Shown in pieces: positions 1 through 8,569 of a DNA stretch of 64,000 nucleotides (within the stretch, counting starts at the first letter, position 1; every line of letters starts with the position of its first letter). The notes below the pieces were generated by a model. The model was not told the origin of the DNA. It did no database searches and was given only the letters and a program-made list of their open reading frames with translations. Source of the DNA: Croceibacterium_B sp963783195 (GTDB lineage Bacteria > Pseudomonadota > Alphaproteobacteria > Sphingomonadales > Sphingomonadaceae). Both the position numbers and the translations under genes were made by a program. The stretch covers positions 124,001-188,000 of the forward strand of contig CAWAMV010000003.1 of the NCBI GenBank assembly GCA_963783195.1, read 5' to 3'.

Positions 1-1110
1 CCGCTTGAGCCGGTCGGGGCCGAGGTCCTGCACGACGTGGGCGGTGACCACGTTGGAGGAGTGGATCAGCATCTCGGGCACGTTGAGCGAGGGGCCCATG
101 TTGTGGCTGTCCTTGATCGTGAACCCGCCGAACGGGAACGGAACCGAAGGATAGCGGCGCGACAGGTCGGTCACCGTGCCTGCGTCGATCGCCGCGGCCA
201 CGGTGAGCGGCTTGAAGGTCGAGCCTAGCTCATAGACCTGGTTGGTGACCCGGTTGAACATGTTCTTCACGCCGTTCTCGTCGATCCGGTTGGGATCGAA
301 CTCGGGCAGCGATGCCATCGCCATGACCTCGCCGCTGTCGACGTCGAGGACGATGCCCGCCGCGCCCACGGCATCCACCGCCCGCATCCCGGCGGCCAGT
401 TCGTCCTCCAGCGCGCCCTGTACCCGCAGATCAATGGAAAGCGCCACGGGGTGGCCGCGCTCGGCTGGATCGAGCAGACGCTTGTCGAGGAAGCTCTCCA
501 TTCCGACGCGGCCATGCCCGTCGGCGCCGACATAGCCCAGGATGTGCGCCCCCAGCTTGCCCTGGGGATACTGCCGGTCCTCTTCGCCCGGCGTTTCGAG
601 CGCGAGTTCGCCGATCGCGTTGATCCTGTTCACGTCCTCCGGCAGCACCCGCCGGCGGATATACCCCTGCTTGCCGGCGGCGAGGAACCGCGCGGTCTGG
701 GCCTGGTCAAGATCGGGAAAGATCGCCTTGAGACGCGCGGCGACCTCGGCGGGGCTCTTGACCAGCGGGGTGCCGCCGTCACCGAGCGCCTCGGGATTGT
801 ACCACAGGGCGTAGGCGGGGAAGGCCCGCGCCAGGGCCACGCCGTTGCGATCGGTAATCTCGCCCCGCGGGGGCAGCAGCGCCTCGGCCATCGAGGTCTG
901 CTGCGGGGCCGGCTGGACAATGCCGAGATAGGCGATACGCAACAGCGCTGCCGCCGCGACCAGCAGAAATCCCGCGCCGAGCAGGAGGATGCGCAGTTGC
1001 GCGGTCAGCAGCAGCTTGCGACGCACGTCGACAAGCTGGATCCGCGCCGGCGCGTAACCCACGCGGATCCGGGCGGGGATGGCGCCGGAATTGAAAGTCA
1101 GCGCGTTCAT
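1..1110 (-). CDS. ftsI: FtsI, septal peptidoglycan transpeptidase (PBP3), C-terminus outside window
   Basis: Division-specific class B penicillin-binding protein that cross-links septal peptidoglycan in the periplasm with FtsW. 370 codons are present and the 3' end runs off the left edge. The N-terminus has a short cytoplasmic part and one membrane helix (about residues 35-58), followed by the PBP dimerisation region. The transpeptidase SxxK motif reads GSTFKP with the nucleophile Ser near residue 297, and the SxN motif reads SSN near residues 351-353. The KTG motif must lie beyond position 1. The ATG at 1110 overlaps the ftsL stop by 4 bases, so the two are probably translationally coupled. 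The call is firm; only the missing C-terminus is unknown. Confidence 0.95.
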   Translation of the reverse strand, partial: MNALTFNSGAIPARIRVGYAPARIQLVDVRRKLLLTAQLRILLLGAGFLLVAAAALLRIAYLGIVQPAPQQTSMAEALLPPRGEITDRNGVALARAFPAYALWYNPEALGDGGTPLVKSPAEVAARLKAIFPDLDQAQTARFLAAGKQGYIRRRVLPEDVNRINAIGELALETPGEEDRQYPQGKLGAHILGYVGADGHGRVGMESFLDKRLLDPAERGHPVALSIDLRVQGALEDELAAGMRAVDAVGAAGIVLDVDSGEVMAMASLPEFDPNRIDENGVKNMFNRVTNQVYELGSTFKPLTVAAAIDAGTVTDLSRRYPSVPFPFGGFTIKDSHNMGPSLNVPEMLIHSSNVVTAHVVQDLGPDRLKR

Positions 1111-1613
1111 TCGCCCACGCTCCCGGCGATCGCATTGAGCGGAATCCGCACTGCCGATCCGCTGCGCGCCGACATCGTCTTGCGCGCGCCATTCGGCGCG
1201 AGAAGGGCCTCGTCGACCGGCTTGCCGCTGAGCGGCGAGACCATCCTGGGAAACGCGGGAACCTCGTCTTCGCTGGCGATGCTGGCCACGCGGATAGGCG
1301 CGGGAGCATCGGCGCTGCGCGGGGCGCCGAACTCGGCCAGTTCGCGCTCGCTGGCGACGAACTGGCTGGCGCCCGGTGCGACGTAGCCGAATTCGACCCG
1401 GTTCCAGCTGGCCAGCCGTTCCTGGCTCGCGCGGGTCTCGAACTCGGTCTCGAGCAGGGTGCGAGCGTTTTCGAGCGAGACCAGCCTGCGCTCCGCGGTA
1501 ACGACCTCGCTGCGGACCGCATGCACCTTCAGGTGCAGCGCGCCGTACAGCAGTGTGCAGAGCGCCAGCGCGGCGAACCAGCCCATGCGGCGAAGGCGCG
1601 ATTGCCGGGTCAT
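1107..1613 (-). CDS. ftsL: FtsL-like cell-division protein
   Basis: Small bitopic division protein expected to work with FtsB/FtsQ in recruiting and activating the FtsWI synthase. 168 residues: a short basic cytoplasmic start, one membrane helix at about residues 11-28, then a heptad-like coiled-coil stretch (about 30-65), then a low-complexity Ala/Pro/Ser periplasmic tail. The tail makes it longer than the enterobacterial protein, as is common in alphaproteobacteria. The sequence alone is weakly conserved; the assignment rests on topology and on its place between rsmH and ftsI. Both flanking junctions are 4-base overlaps (1610-1613 with rsmH, 1107-1110 with ftsI). Confidence 0.85.
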   Translation of the reverse strand: MTRQSRLRRMGWFAALALCTLLYGALHLKVHAVRSEVVTAERRLVSLENARTLLETEFETRASQERLASWNRVEFGYVAPGASQFVASERELAEFGAPRSADAPAPIRVASIASEDEVPAFPRMVSPLSGKPVDEALLAPNGARKTMSARSGSAVRIPLNAIAGSVGE

Positions 1614-2557
1614 GCCGCTGCCCTCGCAGGTGCTGCGGTACGCACGGCGGCGCGCAAGGTTGACGAGCGGGCCCGGGGATTGCGGGCGATCTCCGCTTCG
1701 GAGGGGCGTATTGCTTTCGAAACCCCAGCGAAGGCCGCAAGGGGGTCGGTCTTGCGCTCCGGCAAGTGACGCGAGGTACCGACATGCGCCCCGGATGCCT
1801 CGCGCAAGAAGCGCTTCACGATGCGGTCTTCGAGCGAGTGAAAGCTGACCACCGCCAGCCGCCCACCCTCGCGCAGCAGCTTTTCGGCCGCGCGCAGGCC
1901 GGCCTCGAGTTCTTCAAGCTCCGCGTTCACGTGAATGCGGACGGCCTGGAAGCTGCGCGTCGCCGGGTCCTTGGGCGCTCCGGGGCGATAGCCAAGTGCC
2001 TTGCGAACGACGCGCGCCAGGTCGCCGGTCGTTTCCAGCGGGCGCGCGGCCACGATGGCGCGGGCCACCCGGCGGCTCTGGCGCTCCTCGCCGTAGATAT
2101 AGAGAACATCGGCGATGTCCTCTTCGCGTGCGGTGTTGAGGAAGTCGGCGGCGCTCTCGCCCTCCCGGCTCATGCGCATGTCGAGCGGCCCGTCGGCTGA
2201 AAAGGCAAAGCCGCGCTCGGCCTGGTCCAGCTGCATTGAAGAGACGCCGATGTCCATCGTCACCCCGTCGACCCGCTCGATACCGGCCTCGCCCAGCGCG
2301 GCGACCATTTCCGAAAAGCGCTGCGCGTGCAGCACGAGCCGCGGCGGTTGCTCGTTCGTTTCAGGCCAGGTGCGACCGGCGGCGATTGCATCCGGATCGC
2401 GGTCAAAGGCATGGACCGTCGCGCCTCGCTCGAGGATCGCGCGGGTGTAACCGCCCGCTCCGAAGGTTGCGTCGACCACGACATCGCCCGGCTTGGGGTC
2501 GAGCGCGGCGATCACCTCGTCGAGCAGGACTGGAACGTGGAGGGATTGAGGGCTCAC
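1610..2557 (-). CDS. rsmH: RsmH (MraW), 16S rRNA m4C1402 methyltransferase
   Basis: SAM-dependent N4-methylation of C1402 in the decoding centre of 16S rRNA. 315 residues. The SAM-binding loop reads DATFGAGGYT at about residues 29-38, followed by acidic FDRD; the family motifs SFHSLEDRIVKRF and the C-terminal NPRARSSTLRA are present. I place the start at the GTG at 2557, whose GTGA overlaps the mraZ stop. A longer in-frame extension upstream to 2656 would lie inside mraZ and gives no family-like sequence. The N-terminus VSPQSLHVPVLLDEV matches the usual family start. Second gene of the dcw operon. Confidence 0.95.
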   Translation of the reverse strand: MSPQSLHVPVLLDEVIAALDPKPGDVVVDATFGAGGYTRAILERGATVHAFDRDPDAIAAGRTWPETNEQPPRLVLHAQRFSEMVAALGEAGIERVDGVTMDIGVSSMQLDQAERGFAFSADGPLDMRMSREGESAADFLNTAREEDIADVLYIYGEERQSRRVARAIVAARPLETTGDLARVVRKALGYRPGAPKDPATRSFQAVRIHVNAELEELEAGLRAAEKLLREGGRLAVVSFHSLEDRIVKRFLREASGAHVGTSRHLPERKTDPLAAFAGVSKAIRPSEAEIARNPRARSSTLRAAVRTAAPARAAA

Positions 2558-3051
2558 TTGCGCCTCCCCTTCCCGGCGTCGGCCTGTAGCCGCCGGCACG
2601 AGATCTTGGCCGCATCGAACTGCGGGCCCATCGCGAACAGTTCTTCGGGATCCCACATGGTGAAGAATTCGCCCGCCCCGTGGAAGAATACCTCGTCCCG
2701 CAAATTCCCCATTTCGGCGAGATCGTCATTGAGGACGAAGCGCCCGCTCGCATCGAACGGAAGTTCCTCGTAGCCGTAGAGGTTCATCGACAGGGCATCG
2801 CGGTCGAAGTCCTGTCCCAGCTCGGTCATGCGGCGCTGTTCGGAATCCAGGTAATCATCGAAGGTGTCGATACGCGACAGGCCAAAGCCGATCAGGCAGG
2901 TCCACTTGTGGTGGCGCGCAACGCACAGGCGGCGCTCTCCCCCGCTCGACAGGACGACGTCCTTGCGCAGGGAGGCAGGCATGGCGAGACGGTTCTTTTC
3001 CGCGCGCAGCGAAAAGCCCTTCCCGTTATACCTGATCGGCTTGTCCGCCAC
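2554..3051 (-). CDS. mraZ: MraZ, dcw-cluster transcriptional regulator
   Basis: DNA-binding protein that controls its own dcw operon and binds a tandem repeat upstream of itself. 165 residues with two SpoVT-AbrB-like half-domains. The first (about residues 14-31) reads RAEKNRLAMPASLRK, where the usual DxxxR has Arg in place of Asp. The second (DASGRFVLNDDL) keeps DxxxR. The ATG at 3051 gives the normal family N-terminus. It is the first gene of the operon mraZ-rsmH-ftsL-ftsI. A four-fold 10-base-spaced GGGA repeat and a -10-like element lie 130-170 bases upstream and are likely its own target. Confidence 0.93.
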   Translation of the reverse strand: MADKPIRYNGKGFSLRAEKNRLAMPASLRKDVVLSSGGERRLCVARHHKWTCLIGFGLSRIDTFDDYLDSEQRRMTELGQDFDRDALSMNLYGYEELPFDASGRFVLNDDLAEMGNLRDEVFFHGAGEFFTMWDPEELFAMGPQFDAAKISCRRLQADAGKGRRK

Positions 3052-3177
3052 GCTCCCCTATCCCCGTCCCTCAATTGCCCCAGCGCTGGACAGACCTTCC
3101 CCGCCGGCCAGCGCGCGAGCGCGGCCTTCTCCCTTGGACGGGAGGCGGTTCGGGCGATTTGTCCGATGGACTTGCTA

Positions 3178-3219
3178 ACTATACCGGGAGAGCCGGGGAG
3201 GAAAGGGGAAAATCGGGGA
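3178..3219 (-). promoter_or_regulatory. mraZ promoter region with four MraZ-box-like repeats
   Basis: On the plus strand GGGA occurs at 3186-3189, 3196-3199, 3206-3209 and 3216-3219, an exact 10-base period with 5-6 base spacers. Immediately downstream in the mraZ direction the minus strand reads TATAGT (3183-3178), a good -10 hexamer. The repeats would therefore cover the -15 to -50 region. MraZ of E. coli is known to bind TGGGN direct repeats with 5-base spacers, so autoregulation is the natural reading. No convincing -35 hexamer is visible. Confidence 0.6.
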
Positions 3220-3293
3220 ATATCTGCAAAAATCGGTTGAGCAGCGAATGCAGTGAAGTGTGCGCACTGGCCCTCCGCACGCCCGGTTCCCCT

Positions 3294-4076
3294 CTATTCC
3301 GAGGGCTTTGCCGAGGGTTCCGCATCGCCGAAAGGGCTTCCCGCTTTTTCCCCGATTTGACCGAAAGCATGCCCGAGCAGAGCATGGACCGCTGCGACCG
3401 AATCGGGTTGTTCCCTGATGTCGAGCGCCGCCGCATCGGCGACAATCGTCGCGCTGCCGCTGCCGATCCGGCAAGTGGCGAGCACGGCCGTGGCCGAGAG
3501 AGCACATTCGCCCTCGCCTTCCGTCAGCACGAAATGGCCCGGAATCTCGACCGGAAGCGAAATGTCACCGGCGTCGACCGTTCGCCGCCCTGTGGCGAAA
3601 TCCTCGAGAAGTTCGAGTTGCAGCCCCCAGTGCCCCAGGATCGGTGACAGCATGGCCACATCCTGCGGCCGCCGTCTGTCGCCGATTGCATAGCGGGACG
3701 GGCCGGTCATCATCGGGTCGGCGAACAGCAGGAGGTGCCCGCCCGCCCGGACCCAGGCGTCGAGTGCCACATTCTCCTCCGCACTCAGCGCGCGTGGCTG
3801 GGCCAGCAGCAGGCTGGCAAAAGGCATGAGCGCCTCCGCGCCGAGATAGGAGAGAGGCCGAAGGTCCCAGTCCTTCTCGAGCTCGGCCCGCGCCCAGTGC
3901 GCATCGCCCTTCCCGCTTAGGATATCGCCGAGCCCATCGGTTTCGCCCCAGTAGATGGGGATCGTACCCATCAGGCCGAGCGGCGGGCGCGCAGCCTCCT
4001 CGTTCGCAAGCGCGGGCAGCGGCGCAAGCGCGACCAGCCCGGCGAGAAGATCAAGGAGCGGACGGCGGAGAAGCAT
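3294..4076 (-). CDS. Exported protein of unknown function, GldG/ABC-auxiliary-like
   Basis: 260 residues with a clear Sec signal peptide (basic start, hydrophobic core, cleavage after PALA near residue 24). The mature part holds a Rossmann-like pattern including VRAGGHLLLFADPMM and an early GTIPIYWGE segment. This resembles the periplasmic domains of gliding/ABC-auxiliary (GldG, DUF4350-type) proteins, but I cannot assign a function. I chose the ATG at 4076, which begins the signal peptide. A longer frame to 4148 adds only an Arg-rich stretch with no export signal. It overlaps the upstream small gene by 26 bases, so the two are probably co-transcribed. Confidence 0.65.
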   Translation of the reverse strand: MLLRRPLLDLLAGLVALAPLPALANEEAARPPLGLMGTIPIYWGETDGLGDILSGKGDAHWARAELEKDWDLRPLSYLGAEALMPFASLLLAQPRALSAEENVALDAWVRAGGHLLLFADPMMTGPSRYAIGDRRRPQDVAMLSPILGHWGLQLELLEDFATGRRTVDAGDISLPVEIPGHFVLTEGEGECALSATAVLATCRIGSGSATIVADAAALDIREQPDSVAAVHALLGHAFGQIGEKAGSPFGDAEPSAKPSE

Positions 4077-4374
4077 CGGGGGCCGGCGTCTGCGTCGCCT
4101 GCGGTTCTGGGGTGGCCGGGAGGTCGGGGACGACGCCCGCGTCGGCAAGGGGATCGCTCGCCGCGGTGGGCGAGGCTTCGGGCGCGAGAGTCGAAGCCGC
4201 TTCGGGCACCGCGCTCGCCTCTACCTGCCGCGCGCGATCGATGAAGATGTTGGCGAGGCCGATGAGCAGGATCATCGCGCCCAGGCCGAAGGCACCAACC
4301 TGCAGCCGCTGGACCGCCTGCGCCCGCGTGCCCGAAAGATCGGTAACCGTGATTTCCGCCTGCTCGTCGGCCAT
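4051..4374 (-). CDS. Small single-pass membrane protein, unknown function
   Basis: 107 residues: about 25 soluble residues, one membrane helix at about residues 28-44, then a long Ala/Pro/Glu-rich tail that ends in several PAP/SPP units. The helix is preceded by basic residues, so the low-complexity tail is probably periplasmic. No family recognised. Its 3' end overlaps the exported protein at 3294-4076, suggesting a two-gene envelope unit. It starts 24 bases past the end of cysK, which is transcribed in the same direction further upstream. Confidence 0.6.
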   Translation of the reverse strand: MADEQAEITVTDLSGTRAQAVQRLQVGAFGLGAMILLIGLANIFIDRARQVEASAVPEAASTLAPEASPTAASDPLADAGVVPDLPATPEPQATQTPAPDASPPSAP

Positions 4375-4398
4375 GCCCGCGAGTCTAACGAACCGGGA

Positions 4399-5391
4399 TT
4401 AACGCAGCCAGTCGAAAACCGGCAGGTTCTTCGATTCCAGCCACTCGGCGTTGTAAAGTGTCGAAAGGTACCGAAAGCCGGTGTCGCACAGGATCGTCGC
4501 CACGCGCGATCCCTTGCCGAGCTGCTTGCCCAGGGCGACCGCGCCCGCGACGTTTATCCCGCTCGAGAGGCCGAGGCACAGCCCCTCCTCGCGCAGCAGG
4601 CGGGCGACCCATTCGAGCCCCTCCACGTCGGAAATGCGGAACTGCGTGTCGACCGGCGCGCCTTCCATGTTGGCGGTAATCCGCCCCTGCCCGATACCTT
4701 CGGCCACGGAACTGCCTTCCGCTTTCAATTCGCCGTGGGCGTAATAGTTGTAGAGCGCGGCACCGTACGGATCGGTCAGCGCGATGGTGATGCCTTCACT
4801 GAATTCCTTCAGGCCGAGAGCGGTGCCCGCCAGCGTGCCGCCCGTGCCGACCGCGCAGGTAAAGCCGTCGATCCGCCCGTCGAGCTGGTCCCAGATCTCC
4901 GGCGCCGTTCCCTCGATATGCGCGCGGCGGTTGGCCACGTTGTCGAACTGGTTGGCCCAGATCGCCCCTTCGGTCTCCTCGGCCAGCCGGCGGCTGGTGT
5001 GGACGAAGTGGCCCGGGTTGGAGAACTTGGTCGGCGGCACCAGAACGAGCTCGGCCCCGAGCGCGCGCAGGGTGGCCATCTTCTCCTGGCTCTGGTTGTC
5101 CGGCATCACGATGATCGTGCGGTAGCCCAGGGCATTACCGACCAGCGCCAGGCCGATGCCGGTGTTGCCGGCAGTCCCTTCGACGATGCAGCCGCCGGGT
5201 TTCAACTCGCCCCTCGCCTCGGCGTCGCGCACGATCCACAGTGCCGCGCGGTCCTTGACCGAGGCACCGGGGTTCATGAACTCGCACTTGCCCCAGATCT
5301 CGCAGCCTGCCGCCTCGCTGGCGGTGCGGAGCAGCACGAGTGGGGTGTTGCCAATGAGGTCGAGGGGATTGGTAACCGCAGGGGCCGTCAT
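4399..5391 (-). CDS. cysK: Cysteine synthase A (O-acetylserine sulfhydrylase)
   Basis: PLP enzyme that makes cysteine from O-acetylserine and sulfide. 330 residues, fold type II. The PLP lysine sits in NPGASVKDRAA near residue 46, and the substrate loop EGTAGNTGIG and the phosphate-binding GTGGT are present. The protein has extra sequence after the lid (KFSNPGHFVHTSRRLAEE), as in the CysK/CBS-like subgroup common in sphingomonads. Cystathionine beta-synthase activity cannot be excluded. A TATAAC -10-like element lies about 50 bases upstream (5446-5441), but I see no clear -35. Confidence 0.88.
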   Translation of the reverse strand: MTAPAVTNPLDLIGNTPLVLLRTASEAAGCEIWGKCEFMNPGASVKDRAALWIVRDAEARGELKPGGCIVEGTAGNTGIGLALVGNALGYRTIIVMPDNQSQEKMATLRALGAELVLVPPTKFSNPGHFVHTSRRLAEETEGAIWANQFDNVANRRAHIEGTAPEIWDQLDGRIDGFTCAVGTGGTLAGTALGLKEFSEGITIALTDPYGAALYNYYAHGELKAEGSSVAEGIGQGRITANMEGAPVDTQFRISDVEGLEWVARLLREEGLCLGLSSGINVAGAVALGKQLGKGSRVATILCDTGFRYLSTLYNAEWLESKNLPVFDWLR

Positions 5392-5502
5392 GGTTCACCG
5401 GGTAGGGCGCGCGCCTTGCCGCCGCAACGCAGTTGCTCTTGTTATACGTGAATTTGAAGTTCGCCCCTTCTCCGCCCGTGGCGAAAACGGGGAAAGCCAA
5501 GA

Positions 5503-5820
5503 TCAGTCTTCGGCGGCGATGCGAACCTTGAGTCCGTCGAGCCCAGCGGTGAAGGGAATTTGGCACGAAAGACGCGAGAATTCGTCACGATCATCACTCG
5601 AATCGAGCAAATCGTCTTCGTCCTCGCTGATCGGTGGAAGCTTGTCGAAGAACGCCGGGTCGACGTGGACGTGGCAGGTGGCGCACGAACAGCACCCGCC
5701 GCACAGCGCCAGCAGTTCGTCGAAGCCGTTGTCGCGGATAGCCTCCATCACGCTAAGCCCGTCGATGGTCTCGACGGTGCGCTCTTCTCCTGCGCGGGTG
5801 ACGACGGTCAGCTTAGGCAT
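5503..5820 (-). CDS. [2Fe-2S] ferredoxin
   Basis: 105-residue plant/adrenodoxin-type electron carrier. The cluster ligands are Cys-x5-Cys-x2-Cys in CGGCCSCATC, with the fourth Cys in RLSCQ near the C-terminus. The acidic stretch between them (EDEDDLLDSSDDRDE) is typical of the adrenodoxin-like group, which serves cytochrome P450s or Fe-S assembly. I chose the ATG at 5820, which has GAGAG just upstream; a TTG at 5832 would only add four residues. The partner reductase is not nearby. It is divergent from the DNA glycosylase at 5910. Confidence 0.9.
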   Translation of the reverse strand: MPKLTVVTRAGEERTVETIDGLSVMEAIRDNGFDELLALCGGCCSCATCHVHVDPAFFDKLPPISEDEDDLLDSSDDRDEFSRLSCQIPFTAGLDGLKVRIAAED

Positions 5821-5909
5821 AATCTCTCGCAATCCGTGTGGCGTTGACGGGGCGGGCTGCTAGGCAATCGGGCGAGAGTTGGCAAGCAATCCGGGCAAGC
5901 GAGGCGAGG

Positions 5910-6527
5910 ATGGGACTGACAGCAGAGCAACTGCGCGAGGGGCTGGACGAGGTGGCCGCGGCCGAACCCGCATTCGCCCGGGCGCTGGAGGTCGCCGGCT
6001 ATCCGGAGCCGCGCATTCGTGAGCGCGGCTATCGCACCTTGCTGCGCACGATCGTTGGCCAGCAGGTGAGCGTGGCGGCGGCGGCGAGCATGTGGCGCAA
6101 GCTGGAGGCCGAGCTCGGCGAGGAAGTCCGCCATACCGAACTGCTGGCGCGGGATTTCGACGCGCTGCGCGCCTGCGGCCTTTCGCGCCAGAAGCAGGGT
6201 TATGCCCGCAGCCTGTGCGAACTGGTCGGAGCCGGGGCGATCGATTTCGACACCCTGCCGGCCGACGACGAGGAGGCGATCGCCCTGCTCACGCAGATCA
6301 AGGGCATCGGTCGCTGGTCGGCGGAAATCTACCTGCTCTTCGCCGAGGGCCGTCCGGACATCTGGCCCGCCGGTGACCTGGCCGTGCAGGCAGGTCTCGG
6401 CAGGATCCTGGGTCTGGAGGAACGGCCGAGCGAAAAGGCAGTCCGCGCGCTCGCCGAACCCTGGCGACCACACCGGGGAGCGGTCGCGATCATGACGTGG
6501 CACTGCTACAACAACGCTGCGCTGTAG
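5910..6527 (+). CDS. DNA-3-methyladenine glycosylase II (AlkA/HhH-GPD family)
   Basis: Base-excision repair enzyme that removes alkylated purines. 205 residues, consistent with the short AlkA form without the N-terminal domain. The helix-hairpin-helix reads TQIKGIGRWSAEIYLL, followed by the catalytic Asp region RPDIWPAGDLAVQ. IVGQQVSVAAA is the conserved helix before it. I chose the ATG at 5910, which follows GAGGCGAGG; the frame is open further upstream to 5838 but that part is unlike the family. It reads away from the ferredoxin gene. Confidence 0.9.
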   Translation: MGLTAEQLREGLDEVAAAEPAFARALEVAGYPEPRIRERGYRTLLRTIVGQQVSVAAAASMWRKLEAELGEEVRHTELLARDFDALRACGLSRQKQGYARSLCELVGAGAIDFDTLPADDEEAIALLTQIKGIGRWSAEIYLLFAEGRPDIWPAGDLAVQAGLGRILGLEERPSEKAVRALAEPWRPHRGAVAIMTWHCYNNAAL

Positions 6528-6541
6528 CGCCTTGAAAGAGG

Positions 6542-6563
6542 GTGTATTGATCTTACAATACAC
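6542..6563. promoter_or_regulatory. Perfect 8-base inverted repeat before the S9 peptidase gene
   Basis: GTGTATTG (6542-6549), spacer ATCTTA, CAATACAC (6556-6563). It lies 15 bases after the glycosylase stop and 28 bases before the peptidase start. There is no T-run after it on the plus strand, so an operator for a dimeric regulator is more likely than a terminator. The regulator is unknown. Confidence 0.45.
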
Positions 6564-6590
6564 TTACAGAGCTCACCGGGAGAATTCATC

Positions 6591-8538
6591 TTGACCACCG
6601 CCGCCCAGACTGTCGCCGACACCCCGCTGATTTCGCGCGACGCGCTGTTCGGAAACCCGACCCGCGCCGGGGCGCAGATCAGCCCCGACGGCCAGTGGCT
6701 GGGCTGGATGGCACCGCACGAAGGCGTCCTCAACGTCTGGCTCGCCCCGGTGGCCGATCCCGAAGCTGCCCGCCGGATGACGGGTGCGAAGGACCGTCCG
6801 ATCCCGGCCTATTTCTTCGCCCCGGATTCGCGCAGCCTGCTCTATATCCAGGACAAGGCCGGCGATGAGAACTTCCTGCTATATCAGGTCGACATAGCCA
6901 GCGGCGAAGAGCGCTGCCTGACCCCGTTCGAGAAAACCCGCGCGCGGATGGTCGGCATGTCGAACCTCATCCGCGACAAGGCGCTGGTCGGCCTCAACAA
7001 CCGCGACGAGGGGCTGCACGACATCTACCTGCTCGACCTGAACAGCGGCGACCTGGAGATGGTATTCGAGAACACCGAAGGGTTCGCCGGCTTTCTGGCC
7101 GACGAACAACTCAATCTGCGTTGGGCGGTGCGACAGAACGCCACCGGGGGAAGCGACTTCTTCGAGGTGACTGGCGGCAAGGTGGCCGATGCCCCTCGTG
7201 AGAGCACGACGCTGGAAGATTTCGATGACGACGACACCTGCCGGCTATACCGCCGACGGGACAACGCTCTACTGGCTCGACAGCCGCGGCCGTAACACCG
7301 GCGCCCTGTTCGCACAGGACGTGGCGACCGGCACCCGGACGCTGGTTGCCGAAAGCGACAAGGCCGACATCGTCGGCAGCATGCGTCACCCCCTCACCGG
7401 CGTGGTCGAGGCCTATGCGGTGAATTACCTCAAGACCGAATGGACTGCCCTCGACGAGGGTGTGAAGGCTTCGCTCGACTGGCTCCGCAGCCAGCTCGAT
7501 GGCGAGTTCGGCGTGCAGAGCCGAACCGACGACGACACCAGGTGGATCATCGGCAACGACCAGTTGAGCGGCCCGCCCCGCGCTCTCCTCTATGACCGCG
7601 AAGCGCAGACGCTGACCGAGCTCTACGTCACGCGGCCCGAACTGGTCGGCGCCCCGCTTCAGCCGATGAAGCCGGTCGAGATCCCCTCGCGCGATGGGCT
7701 TACCCTGGTCAGCTACCTGACCGTCCCGCCGGGCGCAGAGGGACCGGTGCCGATGGTGCTGCTGGTCCATGGCGGCCCCTGGGCTCGCGACGGCTACGGC
7801 TTCAACCGAATGCATCAGCTGCTCGCCAACCGCGGCTACGCGGTGCTTTCGGTAAACTTCCGGGGCTCGACCGGGTTCGGCAAGGCCTTCGTCAACGCCG
7901 GCAATCTCGAGTGGGGCAAGAAGATGCACGACGACCTGATCGACGCCGTCGAATGGGCCGTGGGACAGGATATCGCCCCGCGCGACAAGGTGGCGATCAT
8001 GGGCGGCAGCTACGGCGGCTATGCCACGCTCGCGGGCCTGACTTTCACGCCCGAGGTCTTCGCCTGCGGAGTGGACATTGTCGGCCCATCGAACCTCGAA
8101 ACGCTGCTCGAGACAATCCCTCCGTACTGGAAACCGATGGTCAAGCAGTTCCACGAGCGGATGGGGAACCCCGAAACAGCGGAGGGCAAGGCCCTGCTCG
8201 TCGAGCGCAGCCCGCTGCACAGCGCCGACAGGATCTGCCGCCCGCTGCTGATCGGACAGGGCGCCAACGACCCGCGCGTGAAGCAGTCGGAAAGCGACCA
8301 GATCGTCTCCGCCATGGAAAAGCACGGTATCCCCGTGACCTATGTCGTCTTCCCGGACGAGGGCCACGGCTTTGCCCGGCCGGAAAACAACATCGGCTTT
8401 ACGGCGATCGCCGAGAATTTCCTCGCCGAATGCCTGGGCGGGCGGGCCGAGCCGATCGGAGACACGCTGGGCAGGTCGACGGCCGAAATCCGCACCGGCG
8501 AGGACCACGTTAAAGGGCTTGAAGCGCTGACCGCCTGA
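6591..8538 (+). CDS. S9 family prolyl-oligopeptidase-like peptidase (frame broken once)
   Basis: Serine peptidase of the prolyl oligopeptidase/acylaminoacyl peptidase family, about 649 residues when rejoined. The N-terminal part is a beta-propeller (SPDGQWLGW, APDSRSLLYI repeats) and the C-terminal part an alpha/beta hydrolase. Catalytic elements seen are Ser in GGSYGGYA, Asp in GANDPRV and His in DEGHGF. The TTG start at 6591 is preceded by GGGAGA. The frame shifts by +1 near 7230-7237 in an Asp-rich stretch: removing one G gives a continuous DDDTPAGYTADG. The rest is intact, so I treat it as one gene with a probable sequence error. No signal peptide is visible, so it is likely cytoplasmic. 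Confidence 0.85.
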
Positions 8539-8569
8539 GGCCATTCCCCGCCATGGAGAGGATACTCAC

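Noticed and set aside
5392..5502. Promoter or riboswitch for cysK
   Set aside because: A TATAAC hexamer is present but without a -35 element or a recognisable leader structure.
7111..8544. Minus-strand open frame of 477 codons
   Set aside because: Antisense to the catalytic half of the S9 peptidase, which has an intact Ser-Asp-His triad.
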